Below, in pieces: positions 1 through 11,507 of a stretch of DNA of 64,000 nt. Numbering within the stretch: position 1 is the stretch's first letter; the number at the start of each line of letters is the position of its first letter. The notes below the pieces were generated by a model that was given only the letters and a program-made list of their open reading frames with translations, searched no databases and had not been told where the DNA came from. Source of the DNA: Kalaharituber pfeilii (taxonomy: Eukaryota > Ascomycota > Pezizomycetes > Pezizales > Pezizaceae); the NCBI GenBank assembly GCA_015179045.1, contig WHUZ01000095.1, positions 157,565 to 221,564 on the forward strand, given 5' to 3'. The position numbers and the translations under genes were made by a program.

Positions 1-2439
1 TTATTACTGTGTACTAGTGAAAGTTTAGGTACGGGGTGTTCCCGTGCCCAGACTATTATTTTCGGCCTCTGCTTTGGCTCGGCCGTATTGCAGAATTAAA
101 TATTCGGCTTGGCAACCCGTCTCTTTAGAGAACATAGTTGCACTAGAAAAAAACCATATGGAACCGGAGCATTTAATTATAGTCCATCTGATTTACTTTT
201 AAGATTTTAAGATACTGGTTCTTCACCGCTTGACTTGAGAATCGAACAAGGGCCCTCAATTCGATATCTCTCCGTGGAGTTTGTTATTACCTCACTCCAT
301 TTCAACAAATGCATAGGTCAGTTCATATTGAACTACTCCATCCCCTCTTGAACCTACCATCCCCATCACCATCTCTCAATCTCAAATTGCACCCCCTACC
401 TCTCAATCCCCCTCCCCAGCTTCTTAATCACATCCTCCCCAGCAGCTGCAGCATCTCACACCCCCCATCTCCTCCAACACCTCAATGGTACTCTCCTCTG
501 GTGGCCCCTTTCAGCGGCACCGGCGATGCCGCCCAAGTCCCAACACCCAGTCTCACCACCCCTTTAGCAGCTGCTTCAGCAGCCACTCAGTCCACACCTC
601 CGCAGCTCCTCAAATAAGCGTAATTACTCCTTGGGAGGTTGATTATTCCCATGTGCTTTTGTTGTAATTTTTTTTCTTTTTTCTTTTCTTTTCTTTTTTG
701 GCTGGCAATTTAACAAACTTTTAAACCCATTGAATACCAATAGCATCTTCCTTGTGATCAATTGGTGAGTACGGGGGATTAATATTGCGGGTGGGCATAC
801 GAGGTATTCTCATGATAATACGAGGGGTTTAGACGTGACCAGATCTATAATATGGTCGACGAAGGAGGCCTAGCTTAACTGGAGTGAATTCAAGAACAAG
901 AGGTTGTGTTACTACACAAAAAAGAACAGCATGGGGGGCGAACTTACTGGCAACGTTATGTCAAAACTTTATGGGCATATTGCGCAATTGTAGGTACACG
1001 GCTACAAATTTGCTGGAGTGGTTGCATGCAATATGCGATGCGTGATGTCGTAGTCGCAGTGTGGCTATATGAGTAGCAGATAGGGCTACCGAACATCGCT
1101 AACTTACTGCCTTTTGGCTTGTATCAGCTGGAGCATCTCTAGACTTAGATACACTTTCTTTCTGCTTCCCGTTTGGTCCCTCCTCCTCCGTAGGCGAGGT
1201 CTCTGCAATTATCTCAAAAAAAACTCCAACGAAAAGCCACTAGTGTCTTGCAGATGTGGATATATCCTCATACACTGCTTGGTTGGAATTCTCTCTTCGC
1301 ATTCTCAGGCGGATTGTACCACATCTCCTTGCCCATTCGCTAGTCTCTCTTGCCATCCCTCACCACTAGATTCACCAATTGTTGCGCCTCCACAGCTATT
1401 CCACCATCTGCTTTATCCAATACACCAGGCCGCTGCTTCAACTCGGCTAGTTGGTCTGGTACATCGACAAGTTTAACTTTCATGTTTCTTGCGCATCGAG
1501 TAACTGCGCTGGCAAGGATAGCGTCATTCTCAATTGGATACATGGAAAATATGTAGAGTCACCACCTCTCACCAAGCTTGAGCATTTTTCCCTCACTGAT
1601 GTCCGGATTTGAATCAAATGCAATTTTAACCCAGAATATGGGTGCAGCCATTGTAGATTTTCCTTGGCGTTCCTTCCAGTCCAGAAGATTGGTGCTGGAG
1701 GGTCTACGTGCTGGCACAACGTTCGGCCCAGTGGGCCTTAAGGTGTGGGCAATGTCAGCTTCAACGTGTCCCAGGATATCTCCCATTCCCCTTCTGGAAT
1801 TAGTCCACTCTTTTTGCAATACTTCTCGTACAATTCATTGTGAAACACGACAGCTTTCTAGTCTTCCAGAGGTTTTCTGTAGCCACAAGTACAGAGCACT
1901 TGCATATTCTATATATGAAGTAACTAAGTACTCGCTCGTTCAGAAAGTATTGGGACGGCTGACTAATTATGCGCTAATTAGCTGTTCCAATACCTTTTGA
2001 GCGAGCGAGTACTTACTTGACTTAATAGAGTAGTGGTGCTGCTCTCAGGGGCGCTTACCATATTGAGCAGTCGACGCCCATGCGAATGAGGAGGTCGCTT
2101 GCCGCACAGTTTTCCGAATACTTCTTACCCTTTAACGATTGAGTACAGGTACTTGAGATACTTCTCTTGACTACAACTAAGCTTTCCATCCAAGCTGGTT
2201 ATGACTCTACACATAAGCTTAGTACCGGTGTTTAAATACCTTTCATTTCTATAATCAGCCCATAGAATAAACCAGCCTACGTTTCCATAACTGTGTTGCT
2301 CTTGCTGCCCACAATACACACGCAATTCAGCCACATCACTGGACGCCAGCGGTGATAGCTACATACTTGTTCTCTTTGTGAGAAGTTGTATCCTTTACAT
2401 ACTTAGCTTGTCTAATAAAACATACTGAGAAGGTTAAAA
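1..2439. other. gene-poor stretch
   Basis: No convincing gene was seen. A Pro/Ser/Leu-rich open frame at 309-617 (+) is low-complexity C-rich sequence and does not look like a protein. Two short minus-strand frames (1819-1559 and 1543-1340) have ordinary amino-acid composition and may be the remains of one coding region. They are separated by a stop, and I do not recognise them. A T-rich tract (about 667-700) and a small foldback element (1921-2016, listed separately) are the only other structures. The ATG of the amine oxidase gene closes the stretch. Confidence 0.5.
1921..2016. mobile_element. mariner-like mini foldback element
   Basis: An imperfect palindrome of about 95 bp has arms of about 45 nt separated by a loop of a few bases (TGCGC near 1970-1974). 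The left arm reads AGTACTCGCTCGTTCAGAAA and onward to CTAATTA. The right arm is its reverse complement with scattered mismatches. The arms look like terminal inverted repeats of a Tc1/mariner-type element brought back to back with the interior lost, and the outer ends lie next to TA-containing sequence. It has no coding capacity. The palindrome is directly visible; the mariner assignment is inference from terminal-repeat style. Confidence 0.5.
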
Positions 2440-5345
2440 ATGATTCGTTCTTTCCGTTTTCTTCACCCTATATGTTTGTCGGTCTTCCTCTCGATCCCTG
2501 GCGAGTGCATCATCAGACCCCTTATGGGAGCATCCGCCCGCAATCACCAGGCTCTCACGCGTACAGATACAAGTAGCTGGGAAAGATTTTCCGCAATAGA
2601 GAGTGCCATGGATGAACCTAACTGCTCAGCGGACAACTATGAAACGATGCCTCGCCGCCAGATAAAAGCTCCTAGGAAAAATCTGTGGAACACACTTCCT
2701 AATGACGAGGTTTCAAGTTTGATCAAGTGGCTTTATGATCCAAGAAATGGCTTAAATCTTACTCACCATAACGAAGCCACACATTGGGACAATTTTATCG
2801 GAGTTACGGAGATTATTCACCCAAATAAGACGGATGCAGTGGCGTATCTTGACGGAAGTGGTCCACATCCTTTTCGCTATGCGAGAATTGTCATATTCCA
2901 TGGCGCGAGCGAGGAGCCATACCTTCATGAAATCATGGTATCCTTCCTTCATTGTTCATACTTGCATTCGATATCAACATACCTATAGTACTCCACCGGT
3001 AGAACGATTTTGGCAAATTTTGAGACTTGCCAAACTGATTGACTCTGGGTGCATAGGTTGGACCGCTGCCAGTTAGTGCTAAAACATCATGGAAGAATTA
3101 TGACTATCCCTACAATAAGGGAAATTCTGTTACACCTTGGTACCGAGCGGACGATCGACAAAGGATTAGAGACCTTTATTATCCTGTAACTGCTGAATTG
3201 GCAGACATTACACAGGATCTTTTGGGGACAGTACGTTCCGATTTCAATGTTCATATAATTACAACTGCTGAGATCTCTAGGCTGCCCGTGGTCTTGTAAA
3301 TGACACTGCAGCCCTTATGACTATTGACCCATTATGGCAAGAGAATGAGAGAATTTTCCAATGGATGGAGTTCGTTGGACTGCCTAACAATGGGTACACG
3401 GCTGAAACACTGCTCCCTCAAGGACTCTATCTCAAGTTTGGTGCGTTTCTACCTCATGTTAATGGCCTGCCCAAGTGCTAACATTTTATGAAAACTAGAT
3501 ATTACGGGGCGTGATCCATCAGGGTGGGCTTTAAAAGCGATACTATACAACGGCATCATGTATAATTCCATTAGCGAATTCCGCAGAGCATACGAACAAC
3601 CTGGCTTTACTAAATTGAACAAACATACCCAAGGCGATTGGTTGGCTACAAAGCGCCAAGGGAAGCCATTTCTGTTAGATGAACTGCCGCCGCCATTGCC
3701 TCAGCAGGCCAAGGGACCTCGCTACCTTTTGGACAGGAAAGAAAAATATCTCAAGTGGATGGATTTTTCGTTTTACCTTGGATTTTCAAGAGATTTGGGA
3801 TTATCGCTACATGATATCAGATACAAGGGGAGAAGAATTATCTTCGAGCTTGGCCTTCAGGAGGCGCTTTCTCATTATGCAGGAAATAACCCTATGGAAG
3901 GGACCACAAGCTATCTGGATAGTTACTATGGTCTTGGTTCATTCACATATACTCTGATACCAGGCTATGATTGTCCAGAGTTCGCTACCTATTTAGATTC
4001 CTGGGTCCATGAGAATGGGAATACAGCACATCAAAGAAATTCGATATGCGTCTTTGAACAGGACGCAGGGTACCTCATGCAAAGGCACACTGCTACTGAG
4101 TGGTATGGATACGAAAACCATCGACCCAGATATGCAACTGCTACCAAAAACACGGTTTTTATAGTTAGATCAGTAGCGAGCGTTGACAACTATGATTACA
4201 CATTCGACTACACCTTTTACATTGATGGAACAATTGAAATCAAAGTGCGAGCCAGTGGCTATATTCAAGGTGCTTTCTATGCAAATAACAGTGACTATGG
4301 ATATCAGATTCACGACGCATTGAGTGGAAGCTTTCATACTCATGTTCTGACATTTAAAGCCGATCTTGACATTTTGGGTGAAAAAAATACATTAGAGAAG
4401 GTTGCAATGATTCCTACTACTGAAAAGTGAGTTATCTATCACAAAACGTGGTTGAATGAGAATTCCTGTTAAGTCTTGTTTTAGGTATCCATGGTCTGCT
4501 GCACCTAGAAATACAATGAAACTCGTACGAAGCTCTATTGGAAATGAATCACAAGGAAGGATCAACTGGCCTATGAATGGGGCCGAGATGTATGTGGTGC
4601 TCAATAAGGACGAAAGGAACAAATATGGCGAATACCCCGGATACAGGATTTTTCCAGGTTGCTCAGAAAATCCTATGCCATCAGCTTCTGCAAGATTGAC
4701 TGACTCTGTTGCTTTTTACAGCATCTGGAACCCCAACTCATCTCATCGTCCAAGACTCCCCTAGCCTTCAGAATGCTGCTGAGTTTTGTAAATATCATCT
4801 CTATGTGACCAAGCGCAAGGATACAGAACCTCGCTGCGCGGCCGCTGCAAACAATTTGGAACTTTCTGACCCACTTGTCAATTTTAGCAAGTTTTTCGAC
4901 GAGGAATCTCTTTTACAGGAAGACATGTATGTACTTCAAGAGATACTACAAATATATTCTAACTGAATAAAACATACTAGTGTTTTATGGTTCAACTTGG
5001 GAATGCATCATATTGCGCATACAGGAGATCTTCCGAATACAGTATCTTCGACTGCTCAAGGGAGTATTATGATCTCTCCACATAATTACTTGGAAATGGA
5101 TCCATCAAGGCAAACTCGCCAGATGATTGAAATCCTTTTTGCCCCAGGTGTGAATAATGCCTCTGTTGTACTTGAATCTTGTAAACATAAGCCAGCATGT
5201 GACATTAAAACTGTAAGGTCTTATGTAGCCCCGGTGCTGAGATATTCCAAGCTAACCAGAATCGCAGGGTAAATTGTACCCCGATGAGAATGAATTCAGC
5301 GATCATGTATTTCCAGATAGATGCCCATTCCACGCTTATGACTAG
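2440..5345 (+). CDS. secreted copper amine oxidase (TPQ-dependent), 8 exons
   Basis: Copper/topaquinone amine oxidase, which oxidatively deaminates primary amines to aldehyde, ammonia and peroxide. Exons derived here: 2440-2937, 3057-3230, 3281-3440, 3499-4426, 4485-4657, 4722-4926, 4981-5212, 5268-5345. All introns are GT-AG (50-119 nt), the frame stays open, and 815 residues result, near the size of fungal family members. The N-terminus (MIRSFRFLHPICLSVFLS) looks like a signal peptide, so extracellular or vacuolar action is likely. Visible family landmarks are the catalytic-base segment YLDSYYGLG (Asp about 418), the topaquinone motif VDNYDY (precursor Tyr about 509), copper-ligand HTH (His about 557 and 559) in IHDALSGSFHTHVL, and the C-terminal ligand region NLGMHHIAHTGD (about 722-723). 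The N-terminal part matches the fungal DUF1965-containing branch. No disabling change was seen. Substrate specificity cannot be read from sequence. Confidence 0.93.
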
Positions 5346-6329
5346 AGGGCATATGCTGGGAAGGGGCATCGTAGAATTATTTCTGGTAGACAGCTGTGAG
5401 GGTGTACCTGGCTCGAATGCCGCTTGGGTGTTTACTTGCCATCGGCAAAGATTTGGAATAGGCGGAATAGCTTGTCAATTTGCATGATTGATTGGTTTTG
5501 CACGCGAGGAAGAACAGCAAAACGTGAAATTCGAGAGCTTCTGAACATTCCACAGACCGCTTCGCTCACACTATATGACGCAGATGAAATGTTAGTCATG
5601 TTTCAACTACATCCATTGGCTACCATACAAATGTGCTCCAAAAGAACTCCCTTGGCTTCAGGTTATTATACAGGTCCTTTTTTGTCCTACGTATCCATCA
5701 TACAAAAGGCTTGCTAAAGCAATTTGTAGTATCAGATCTACTAAAATATGAAATACTTCATGTAAACATCACCGGAAGTGGGTCTGGTTTGTCGACAGTT
5801 TGGATGTTGCTGTAGCCCAGACAAGATATTACTTAGTCAGTACTGGCACAGGCACACCACATATCGCTCTCTAGGAAGTCTGTTGGAATATCGTGCTATG
5901 GCATCTATGGCATGTAAAAGTATGCTATGCATCCATGGCATGGCATGCAAGATATGAATGACCTCGATAGTTACGTACGGAATGCCTACAGCCTCATGCT
6001 TTTAAGGAAATCATGTATATAAGTTGTGTATAAACCGTCGAATAGTTATAATTTAATTAATCACAACTTAACGAATCTACTGTATTCAATCAAAGTCGCG
6101 CCAAAATGGGCGGCTACTCGAAGTTGCCTAGCTCATCGAACACTAATGCAGTCACATGCTTCGAGATGACAGGCCCCGCCAAGCTTTGCTATCCCACTGA
6201 CATTTTTCTTATAGAAGCATCTGCGTCATTAATCTCGTAACCAGCTGCGTCATTACCATCATCACAATTTGCCGTATCAAACGTTGTTTGCAGCTATCCG
6301 ATTTCTACTTCGACCCTGCAACATTAAAA
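5346..6329. other. intergenic, amine oxidase to Lso2-like gene
   Basis: Several short plus-strand frames (5284-5487, 5424-5717, 5633-5815) overlap each other and resemble nothing I recognise. Most likely this is 3'-untranslated and spacer DNA. Around 5895-5955 the words ATGGCAT and ATGCCAT recur several times in both orientations, giving a small repetitive, partly self-complementary patch. The last about 80 bases are the probable leader of the downstream gene. Confidence 0.4.
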
Positions 6330-7031
6330 ATGCCGAAGAAACCAGCAACAGAGAATACGAAGAAGGCAGCAGGAAATGCCCGAAAGGCCGCCTCAGCTGC
6401 TGCCAAAAAGGAAGCGGAAGATGCGAAGCGAAGAGCTGCGGAGGACGCGGAATGGGCCAAAGGAGCAAAGTCGAACGCTAAGAAAGAGGCAGAGGCTGAA
6501 AAGAAGGCTGAAGCAGCCAAGAAGAAGGCTGAAAAAGAAGCATTGTTGAAGGCTGAGATGGAGAGTCTCAAGAGCGCCAAACCAAGTGCCAGCAAAGACA
6601 AGCCAGTAAAGAAGAGTGCGCCCGCACCATTGCTGAGGCCTGGAATTGATACTGCGTTGGAGGCTGCGAAGGGAGAGGATTCGAAAGTGCTACCTGCGTT
6701 AGTGGCGAGCGGAATCGATGATGCCCTAGATGCTTTGAGTTTGACTACGGGGGTGGAAACGGTCCAAATTGACCGACATCCAGAGAGGAGAGTGAAGGCT
6801 GCTTATATGGCTTACGAGGAGAGGAGGTTACCGCAGCTGAAGGAGGAGATTCCAGGGCTAAGGATGAAACAGCGGAAAGAGATATTGAGGAAGGAGTTCG
6901 ATAAAAGTGAGGAGAATCCGATGAATCAGCACAACAGAATCGTGAGGTACGATGCGACAAAGGAGGAGATAGCGGCAAAGAGGGAAGCAGATAGGACAAT
7001 TCTAGAGAATAGGCTGGCTGCGGAGAAGTAG
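6330..7031 (+). CDS. CCDC124/Lso2-like ribosome-associated protein
   Basis: A single-exon gene of 233 residues. The start ATG at 6330 gives MPKKPATENTKKAAG, matching the conserved N-terminus of the CCDC124/Lso2 family. The frame continues upstream only through a non-ATG codon, so I use this start. The first about 100 residues are a Lys/Ala/Glu-rich charged helix. The conserved C-terminal block (DRHPERRVKAAYMAYEERRL, then a region ending in ENPMNQHN) is the family signature. Lso2/CCDC124 proteins bind idle 80S ribosomes near the mRNA channel and help translation restart after dormancy; applying that here is by homology. Filamentous fungi carry the long, CCDC124-sized form rather than the short yeast Lso2. 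No intron is needed. Confidence 0.88.
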   Translation: MPKKPATENTKKAAGNARKAASAAAKKEAEDAKRRAAEDAEWAKGAKSNAKKEAEAEKKAEAAKKKAEKEALLKAEMESLKSAKPSASKDKPVKKSAPAPLLRPGIDTALEAAKGEDSKVLPALVASGIDDALDALSLTTGVETVQIDRHPERRVKAAYMAYEERRLPQLKEEIPGLRMKQRKEILRKEFDKSEENPMNQHNRIVRYDATKEEIAAKREADRTILENRLAAEK

Positions 7032-7929
7032 GGCGAGTAAATTATATATCAGAGGAGGACTTCCTTTTGTATATGGGTATTGTAGGAAGGTCCAATGATT
7101 ATCTGCTCATGGTAACATAAAAACTGTACTTTTCACAGGGATGCGGAGGCCTGTTTTTCTACACTCTATCCGAGAATGCAACCGAAATGTTGAATGCGCT
7201 GTGTTTATTGCTCGTCACAGTCGTTTCCTCCGAGCTGTTAGACTTTCGTTCTTTGCTGAGTAGAGCCCAAGAGCACGGATTTACGAAGGAAACTGCCCGA
7301 GGTTAAGCTCCTCTTGATCCAGGCTCTGGGCATGAATCTGAAAGAGAGAAAAGCAAAGTGGCAAGTAGCAACAGGAAGGTGCCGCAAAGATACAATTTGA
7401 TTCTAGACACAAACAAAGGATCACTCAACCTAGAAACTAAGGCACATTGAGCAGTCCCGTGCCCAGGAGCAGGCCACACTCGTAGTGGAGGGGGCCGATA
7501 TCCTAAACGGCTATATAAGTCTTTGTCTTGCCTCCCAATGCTCGTTTCATGGCCGGCAGCCCGACAGCCACGCCCACCAGAACCTCTACAACTCTACAGA
7601 GTGTTTTGCCCAACTGAACTCAAAGGCTACAGCAATGGCCAGTTCTTTGAGAACTTCCATCGGGCTTCGTTACAGGCTACCAGAGGCAGCGGCCTTGCTC
7701 GTGGATTTATCAATGGGGTCAATGCCAAATCTAGCATCTGATGGAGATTCAACCAAGCTCGCAAGCCTGGAGCTTCGTCGTTTTGCTGTTCAAGGTCCTC
7801 TTTCGTCTTTATGAATATTTGAATATACTTTTATTGATTTGCAGGCAACTAAAATATCGTATTGCTTGCAGTATCCAGTTTATATCTTGAGGTTAGTCAA
7901 GAGGAAGCGCCTGAATGCAAGTATGAGCG
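7032..7929. other. intergenic and leader region before the 1115-residue gene
   Basis: No recognisable gene. Short plus frames at 7485-7814 and 7523-7741 overlap and could be part of an upstream untranslated or poorly conserved coding exon. An intron-like segment (TATTTGAATATACTTTTATT then TTTGCAG, about 7810-7845) precedes the main frame, suggesting that the downstream gene's transcript starts here and is spliced. I could not join these frames confidently. Confidence 0.35.
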
Positions 7930-10900
7930 ATGGAGAATATCAATGAAGCAGATAGTTCTCGAAGGAAAACAGTGGTACCAAGATCCATGGACATACCTAC
8001 TACTAATTCTTCCGAACCGGTACAAAATGATGCGGCTGCAGCAGCACCAACATTTGCTTCCTCCTCAGCCCAAAGCTCTAGTTCAAGGCGGGGTTGCGGG
8101 TATTCATGGCAAACTTCCCCTGATAGGGAATCCGAGCCAGCTACTCGAGTGGGCAAATCTAGCCCTGGTTCAGTGGTTACTCCAGCACATTGGTTCGGTA
8201 AGGGGTTAAAGGTGTCACCCCGAGTTCATGCTTCCCCCCCGCGAGAGTTAAATGTCTTTGGGCAGATTGAGAAGGTCAGTGTAGAAAGCGTATCTGAGAA
8301 GGAAGTAGAGGAAAAGATAGAGGATGTTGAAGCTGCAAAGGTCGGAGAAAATCCTAGTTTTCAGGGTAATGACCAGGAGACCCAAGTGGAGCAATGGGAT
8401 AAGTTGGAGAAAGACTTACCTCAGGGAAGAGGTCGGTCTTCCACCACTGATGTGACAGGTAAGAGTAAAAGGGGAAGAATAACTCCTCCAGACTGGCCAC
8501 TTCTCGTCCGCTCCAAGGTTGGTGTGCTTCCTGATACACCTCACTCGGCGCCGGCGTCAACATCAAGCTATGAAAGCGACACCAATCTCAGCCACAGGTC
8601 ACTGAATCAGAAGAGATTATCTGCAACAGGTCCAGGAGAGGCAATACTACCTAAACGTTCGAACCGATTCTTCGACCCTCGTCAAGAATTTCCTTCAGGA
8701 GCTGAGGCGAGTCTGCCTTCAGAAAACAAGAGTGCGCAGACGCAACCTGCGCCTTCTTCTGCAGTTGCTGAGATTTCTTTGCCACAAGTAGAGGCCGCCC
8801 CAGAGTTATCTCCCCTTTTACCTCCTCCACCAAGACGCGACTCAAGGTCCAGGCTTTTCTCCATCACTCCAAGTCTAGCTGCAGAGCTTGAGCTCGACGA
8901 AGAGTATACTTACACCAGGACTTCTTCTAATGACCCTGAGACAGAAAAATCAACCGATTCTCGCAATGGTGGCGGTAAGCGTCACAAAGATATTCCCATT
9001 CTGAGTTCCTTCTCGACAGATACGAGTACCGATGTTGAGGATAATGCGGAGGAAACTGAGAAGATGACGAGGCAAGCAAATCCTCTGCTAGTTCGATCTG
9101 TACCTGGGGAGTATATTAGTCTTGTCGAGATAACGACTAGTGACCCTGCAATGGGAAGAAAGAGGAGCGTGAAGCGAAAGCTTCTGGGTGAAGTAGGACT
9201 CGGAAAATCCAAGCTTGCTGAGGAGTGCGAAAGTAACAGCAAGAGGACAGAAGAGGCACAAAAGGGTACGGGGGCTGTACGTTTGGAGTCCAGCCTGTCC
9301 CAATTCCAGTGCCAGTTGCCGAGACTTACAAGACAAGCTCACCCAACGCTGTACGAATCTACTGTGCTTGAGGGTCCTCAATTGAGGCCAATTGCGACTG
9401 CAACCACCTACTTTGAGGGACTTGCCCTAAAACTCAGTACCGGGGTATATGTACCACTGAGCCAAAAAAAGGTGCCTCATGGAGTGGAAAGCTCCTTGAT
9501 TTATCAGGTTACTCCAAGAAAAGATGTCACTGATGGGTCAAAGAAAACATACCATGCAATCCATCGGTATCTGGAAAATTCAAACCAGCTGAGTCCGGGC
9601 GAGGGGCTGTACACTTTTGACGAGTTGAAACATGGATTTGTCCTTACCCAGGGCGTGGCCGAACGAGATAGAGAGCCTAAGAGCTTCACAGATGGTCGCT
9701 CACGTGATGTGGAGATTGAAGTGAAGCAGCAGCAACAGCAGGCAGCTCTGGCATCGAACCGCCAGGGTATTGCTACTCTGCAGCCGTCCTATAGGAGTCA
9801 CGGACTGTTACTGCGGAATTTGCTCGATGACACGTCGCCGCAAGTGGCTCCAATTATCCGGAGAAAAGAAGCTCGGCTGTTGGGACTGGGAGGGGGGACA
9901 AGAGGAGTGGGGAACATTGATGTGTTGAAGGGGGAAGTGAGTGCTGGTGATGGAACGAATAAACACTATGACGAGAAGGCTTGGGAGGATGCAGCGGCTG
10001 GCAGCTGGGAATTTAACGCTCTTGAGGAAGGAGCGAATGAGGGTCTCGAAGATGAACAGCATGGCGGCGCTGCCATTGGAGAAGGGGATAATTTGGTGAC
10101 GAGGGATATTGCCGTGCGCGTTGGAGGCGGAAAAGAGGATATATTCGACGGCGCAGTGGTCTCTGATATGAATGAGGAAGCTTGCAGCAAGCTACAGAAA
10201 TCAAATAACAAGATGGGCGAGAGCTGGCTCCACGTCGGTAGCAGTACTGAGCTCAAGGCAAGCTCAGAGGTGGAGGCTCAGAACATAAACGGGAATGTGG
10301 TACCGCCAGACGAGGTGTATATCCACCCACTGAAGAGATCTTCGGGATGGAATAAAGAGCGTTTAAACGTACATCTCTCTTCTCCTAATTCATCTTCGCC
10401 ACCTCAAGAGATAACTATTCACGAGGATCTTGCAAGTACCAATCCATTTACAAAAACCCCTCTGCCAGCGCATCAGAATCAGGACTCGTCTGATAACAAG
10501 ACTGCACACTTTCAAGCACGGGGTCTGCCTCCACTGTCATTGACTTCAAGCCTCCCGCAGAACTCCCACCACCGATCACATAAGCCCCGAAAAAAGTACG
10601 TCACAGTTACCCTCAACTTACACACCCGGGCGAACGAGTATCCCCGGACCTCAAGAATTTTGATACCGATATTATCGCCAACCACGGATGCTGGGAAAGC
10701 CTTCGATGATGCAAAACTCTTCGGGAGAATCAAACGGGAATATGCAGTTCTGAGAGGAGGGGAGTGGAGAGCGTGGTGGGGGCTCAGAGGGGTAAAGTGG
10801 GCGAGGATTGTGGAGTCTCCGAGGGTGATAGGCCAGGGAGTAACGCTGAGAACAAGAATGGGAAGGAGGGCAGGCGGTGCGAGTAGAGGGGCCACGGGTG

Positions 10901-11277
10901 GTGCTGCGGTTGCCTTGGGAACTCCAATTGATCCAGCATTGACGAGAGCGATGAAGATTGTGGGGTACATTAATCACCCTAGGCGGGCGCGGGGACACAG
11001 AGGATATGTGGATCTTGTTTGCAGAGGGGCGATGCCCGGGACGGCAAGGCCGACAAGCTACTCAGTTGAGATGGTAGAGGATTGGGTGATTTGGCGGGTT
11101 GTTGTTGCGGCGTTGGTGCCAGTGTTGGGGAGTGTGGTTGGGACGGTGATTGCATGGTTTCTGTGGGGTTGGGGAGGGAACGGGTATGGGGTTAGTGGAG
11201 ATGCGTTTTTGCTTGTGGGGATATTAGTTGCGGTGGTGGGGTGGGGGGGAGTGTGGGTGTTGGCTATTGTTAGTTAG
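7930..11277 (+). CDS. large disordered protein with C-terminal membrane tail, unknown function
   Basis: An uninterrupted 1115-codon frame from the ATG at 7930. I do not recognise the family. Residues 1 to about 850 are Ser/Pro/Glu/Lys-rich and look mostly disordered, with a poly-Gln patch and two related short segments around PLLVRS. A compact region of about 250 residues near the C-terminus (from KKYVTVTLNLHTR to LVCRGAMPG) is rich in aromatic and basic residues and looks folded. The last about 75 residues contain two hydrophobic helices (WRVVVAALVPVLGSVVGTVI and DAFLLVGILVAVVGWGGVWV), so the protein is probably membrane-anchored with a large soluble N-terminal portion. An upstream exon cannot be excluded. 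The 3' end is very G-rich. The length of the open frame argues strongly that it is real. Confidence 0.75.
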   Translation: MENINEADSSRRKTVVPRSMDIPTTNSSEPVQNDAAAAAPTFASSSAQSSSSRRGCGYSWQTSPDRESEPATRVGKSSPGSVVTPAHWFGKGLKVSPRVHASPPRELNVFGQIEKVSVESVSEKEVEEKIEDVEAAKVGENPSFQGNDQETQVEQWDKLEKDLPQGRGRSSTTDVTGKSKRGRITPPDWPLLVRSKVGVLPDTPHSAPASTSSYESDTNLSHRSLNQKRLSATGPGEAILPKRSNRFFDPRQEFPSGAEASLPSENKSAQTQPAPSSAVAEISLPQVEAAPELSPLLPPPPRRDSRSRLFSITPSLAAELELDEEYTYTRTSSNDPETEKSTDSRNGGGKRHKDIPILSSFSTDTSTDVEDNAEETEKMTRQANPLLVRSVPGEYISLVEITTSDPAMGRKRSVKRKLLGEVGLGKSKLAEECESNSKRTEEAQKGTGAVRLESSLSQFQCQLPRLTRQAHPTLYESTVLEGPQLRPIATATTYFEGLALKLSTGVYVPLSQKKVPHGVESSLIYQVTPRKDVTDGSKKTYHAIHRYLENSNQLSPGEGLYTFDELKHGFVLTQGVAERDREPKSFTDGRSRDVEIEVKQQQQQAALASNRQGIATLQPSYRSHGLLLRNLLDDTSPQVAPIIRRKEARLLGLGGGTRGVGNIDVLKGEVSAGDGTNKHYDEKAWEDAAAGSWEFNALEEGANEGLEDEQHGGAAIGEGDNLVTRDIAVRVGGGKEDIFDGAVVSDMNEEACSKLQKSNNKMGESWLHVGSSTELKASSEVEAQNINGNVVPPDEVYIHPLKRSSGWNKERLNVHLSSPNSSSPPQEITIHEDLASTNPFTKTPLPAHQNQDSSDNKTAHFQARGLPPLSLTSSLPQNSHHRSHKPRKKYVTVTLNLHTRANEYPRTSRILIPILSPTTDAGKAFDDAKLFGRIKREYAVLRGGEWRAWWGLRGVKWARIVESPRVIGQGVTLRTRMGRRAGGASRGATGGAAVALGTPIDPALTRAMKIVGYINHPRRARGHRGYVDLVCRGAMPGTARPTSYSVEMVEDWVIWRVVVAALVPVLGSVVGTVIAWFLWGWGGNGYGVSGDAFLLVGILVAVVGWGGVWVLAIVS

Positions 11278-11507
11278 CCGGCGGGCATAAATTTATTTTG
11301 TTCATATTAAGTGCTAGCTAGGTATATATATATATTCAATCAAGAATTCGTTTATTCATAAAAACAAAAAAACAAGAGATCTAACAAAAGCCCATTCGTT
11401 CAATTCCATATTCGCTGCCCTAATTCCTTTTGTTGATGCAAGACGCAAAGAAAAACTCAAACGTGCCTCATCGCCGCCATCCCCCCTCTTCTTCATAAAC
11501 AGACCAA

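Noticed and set aside
221..265. tRNA-like B-box (GTTCGATTC on the minus strand)
   Set aside because: The flanking bases do not form a T-stem, and no acceptor stem or anticodon arm could be folded. No tRNA, rRNA or CRISPR array was found in the window.
309..617. Proline/serine/leucine-rich open frame
   Set aside because: Low-complexity C-rich DNA, overlapping another frame, with no protein-like pattern or neighbours to support it.
6288..6329. Longer N-terminus for the CCDC124-like protein
   Set aside because: It would start at TTG; the ATG at 6330 reproduces the conserved MPKK start.
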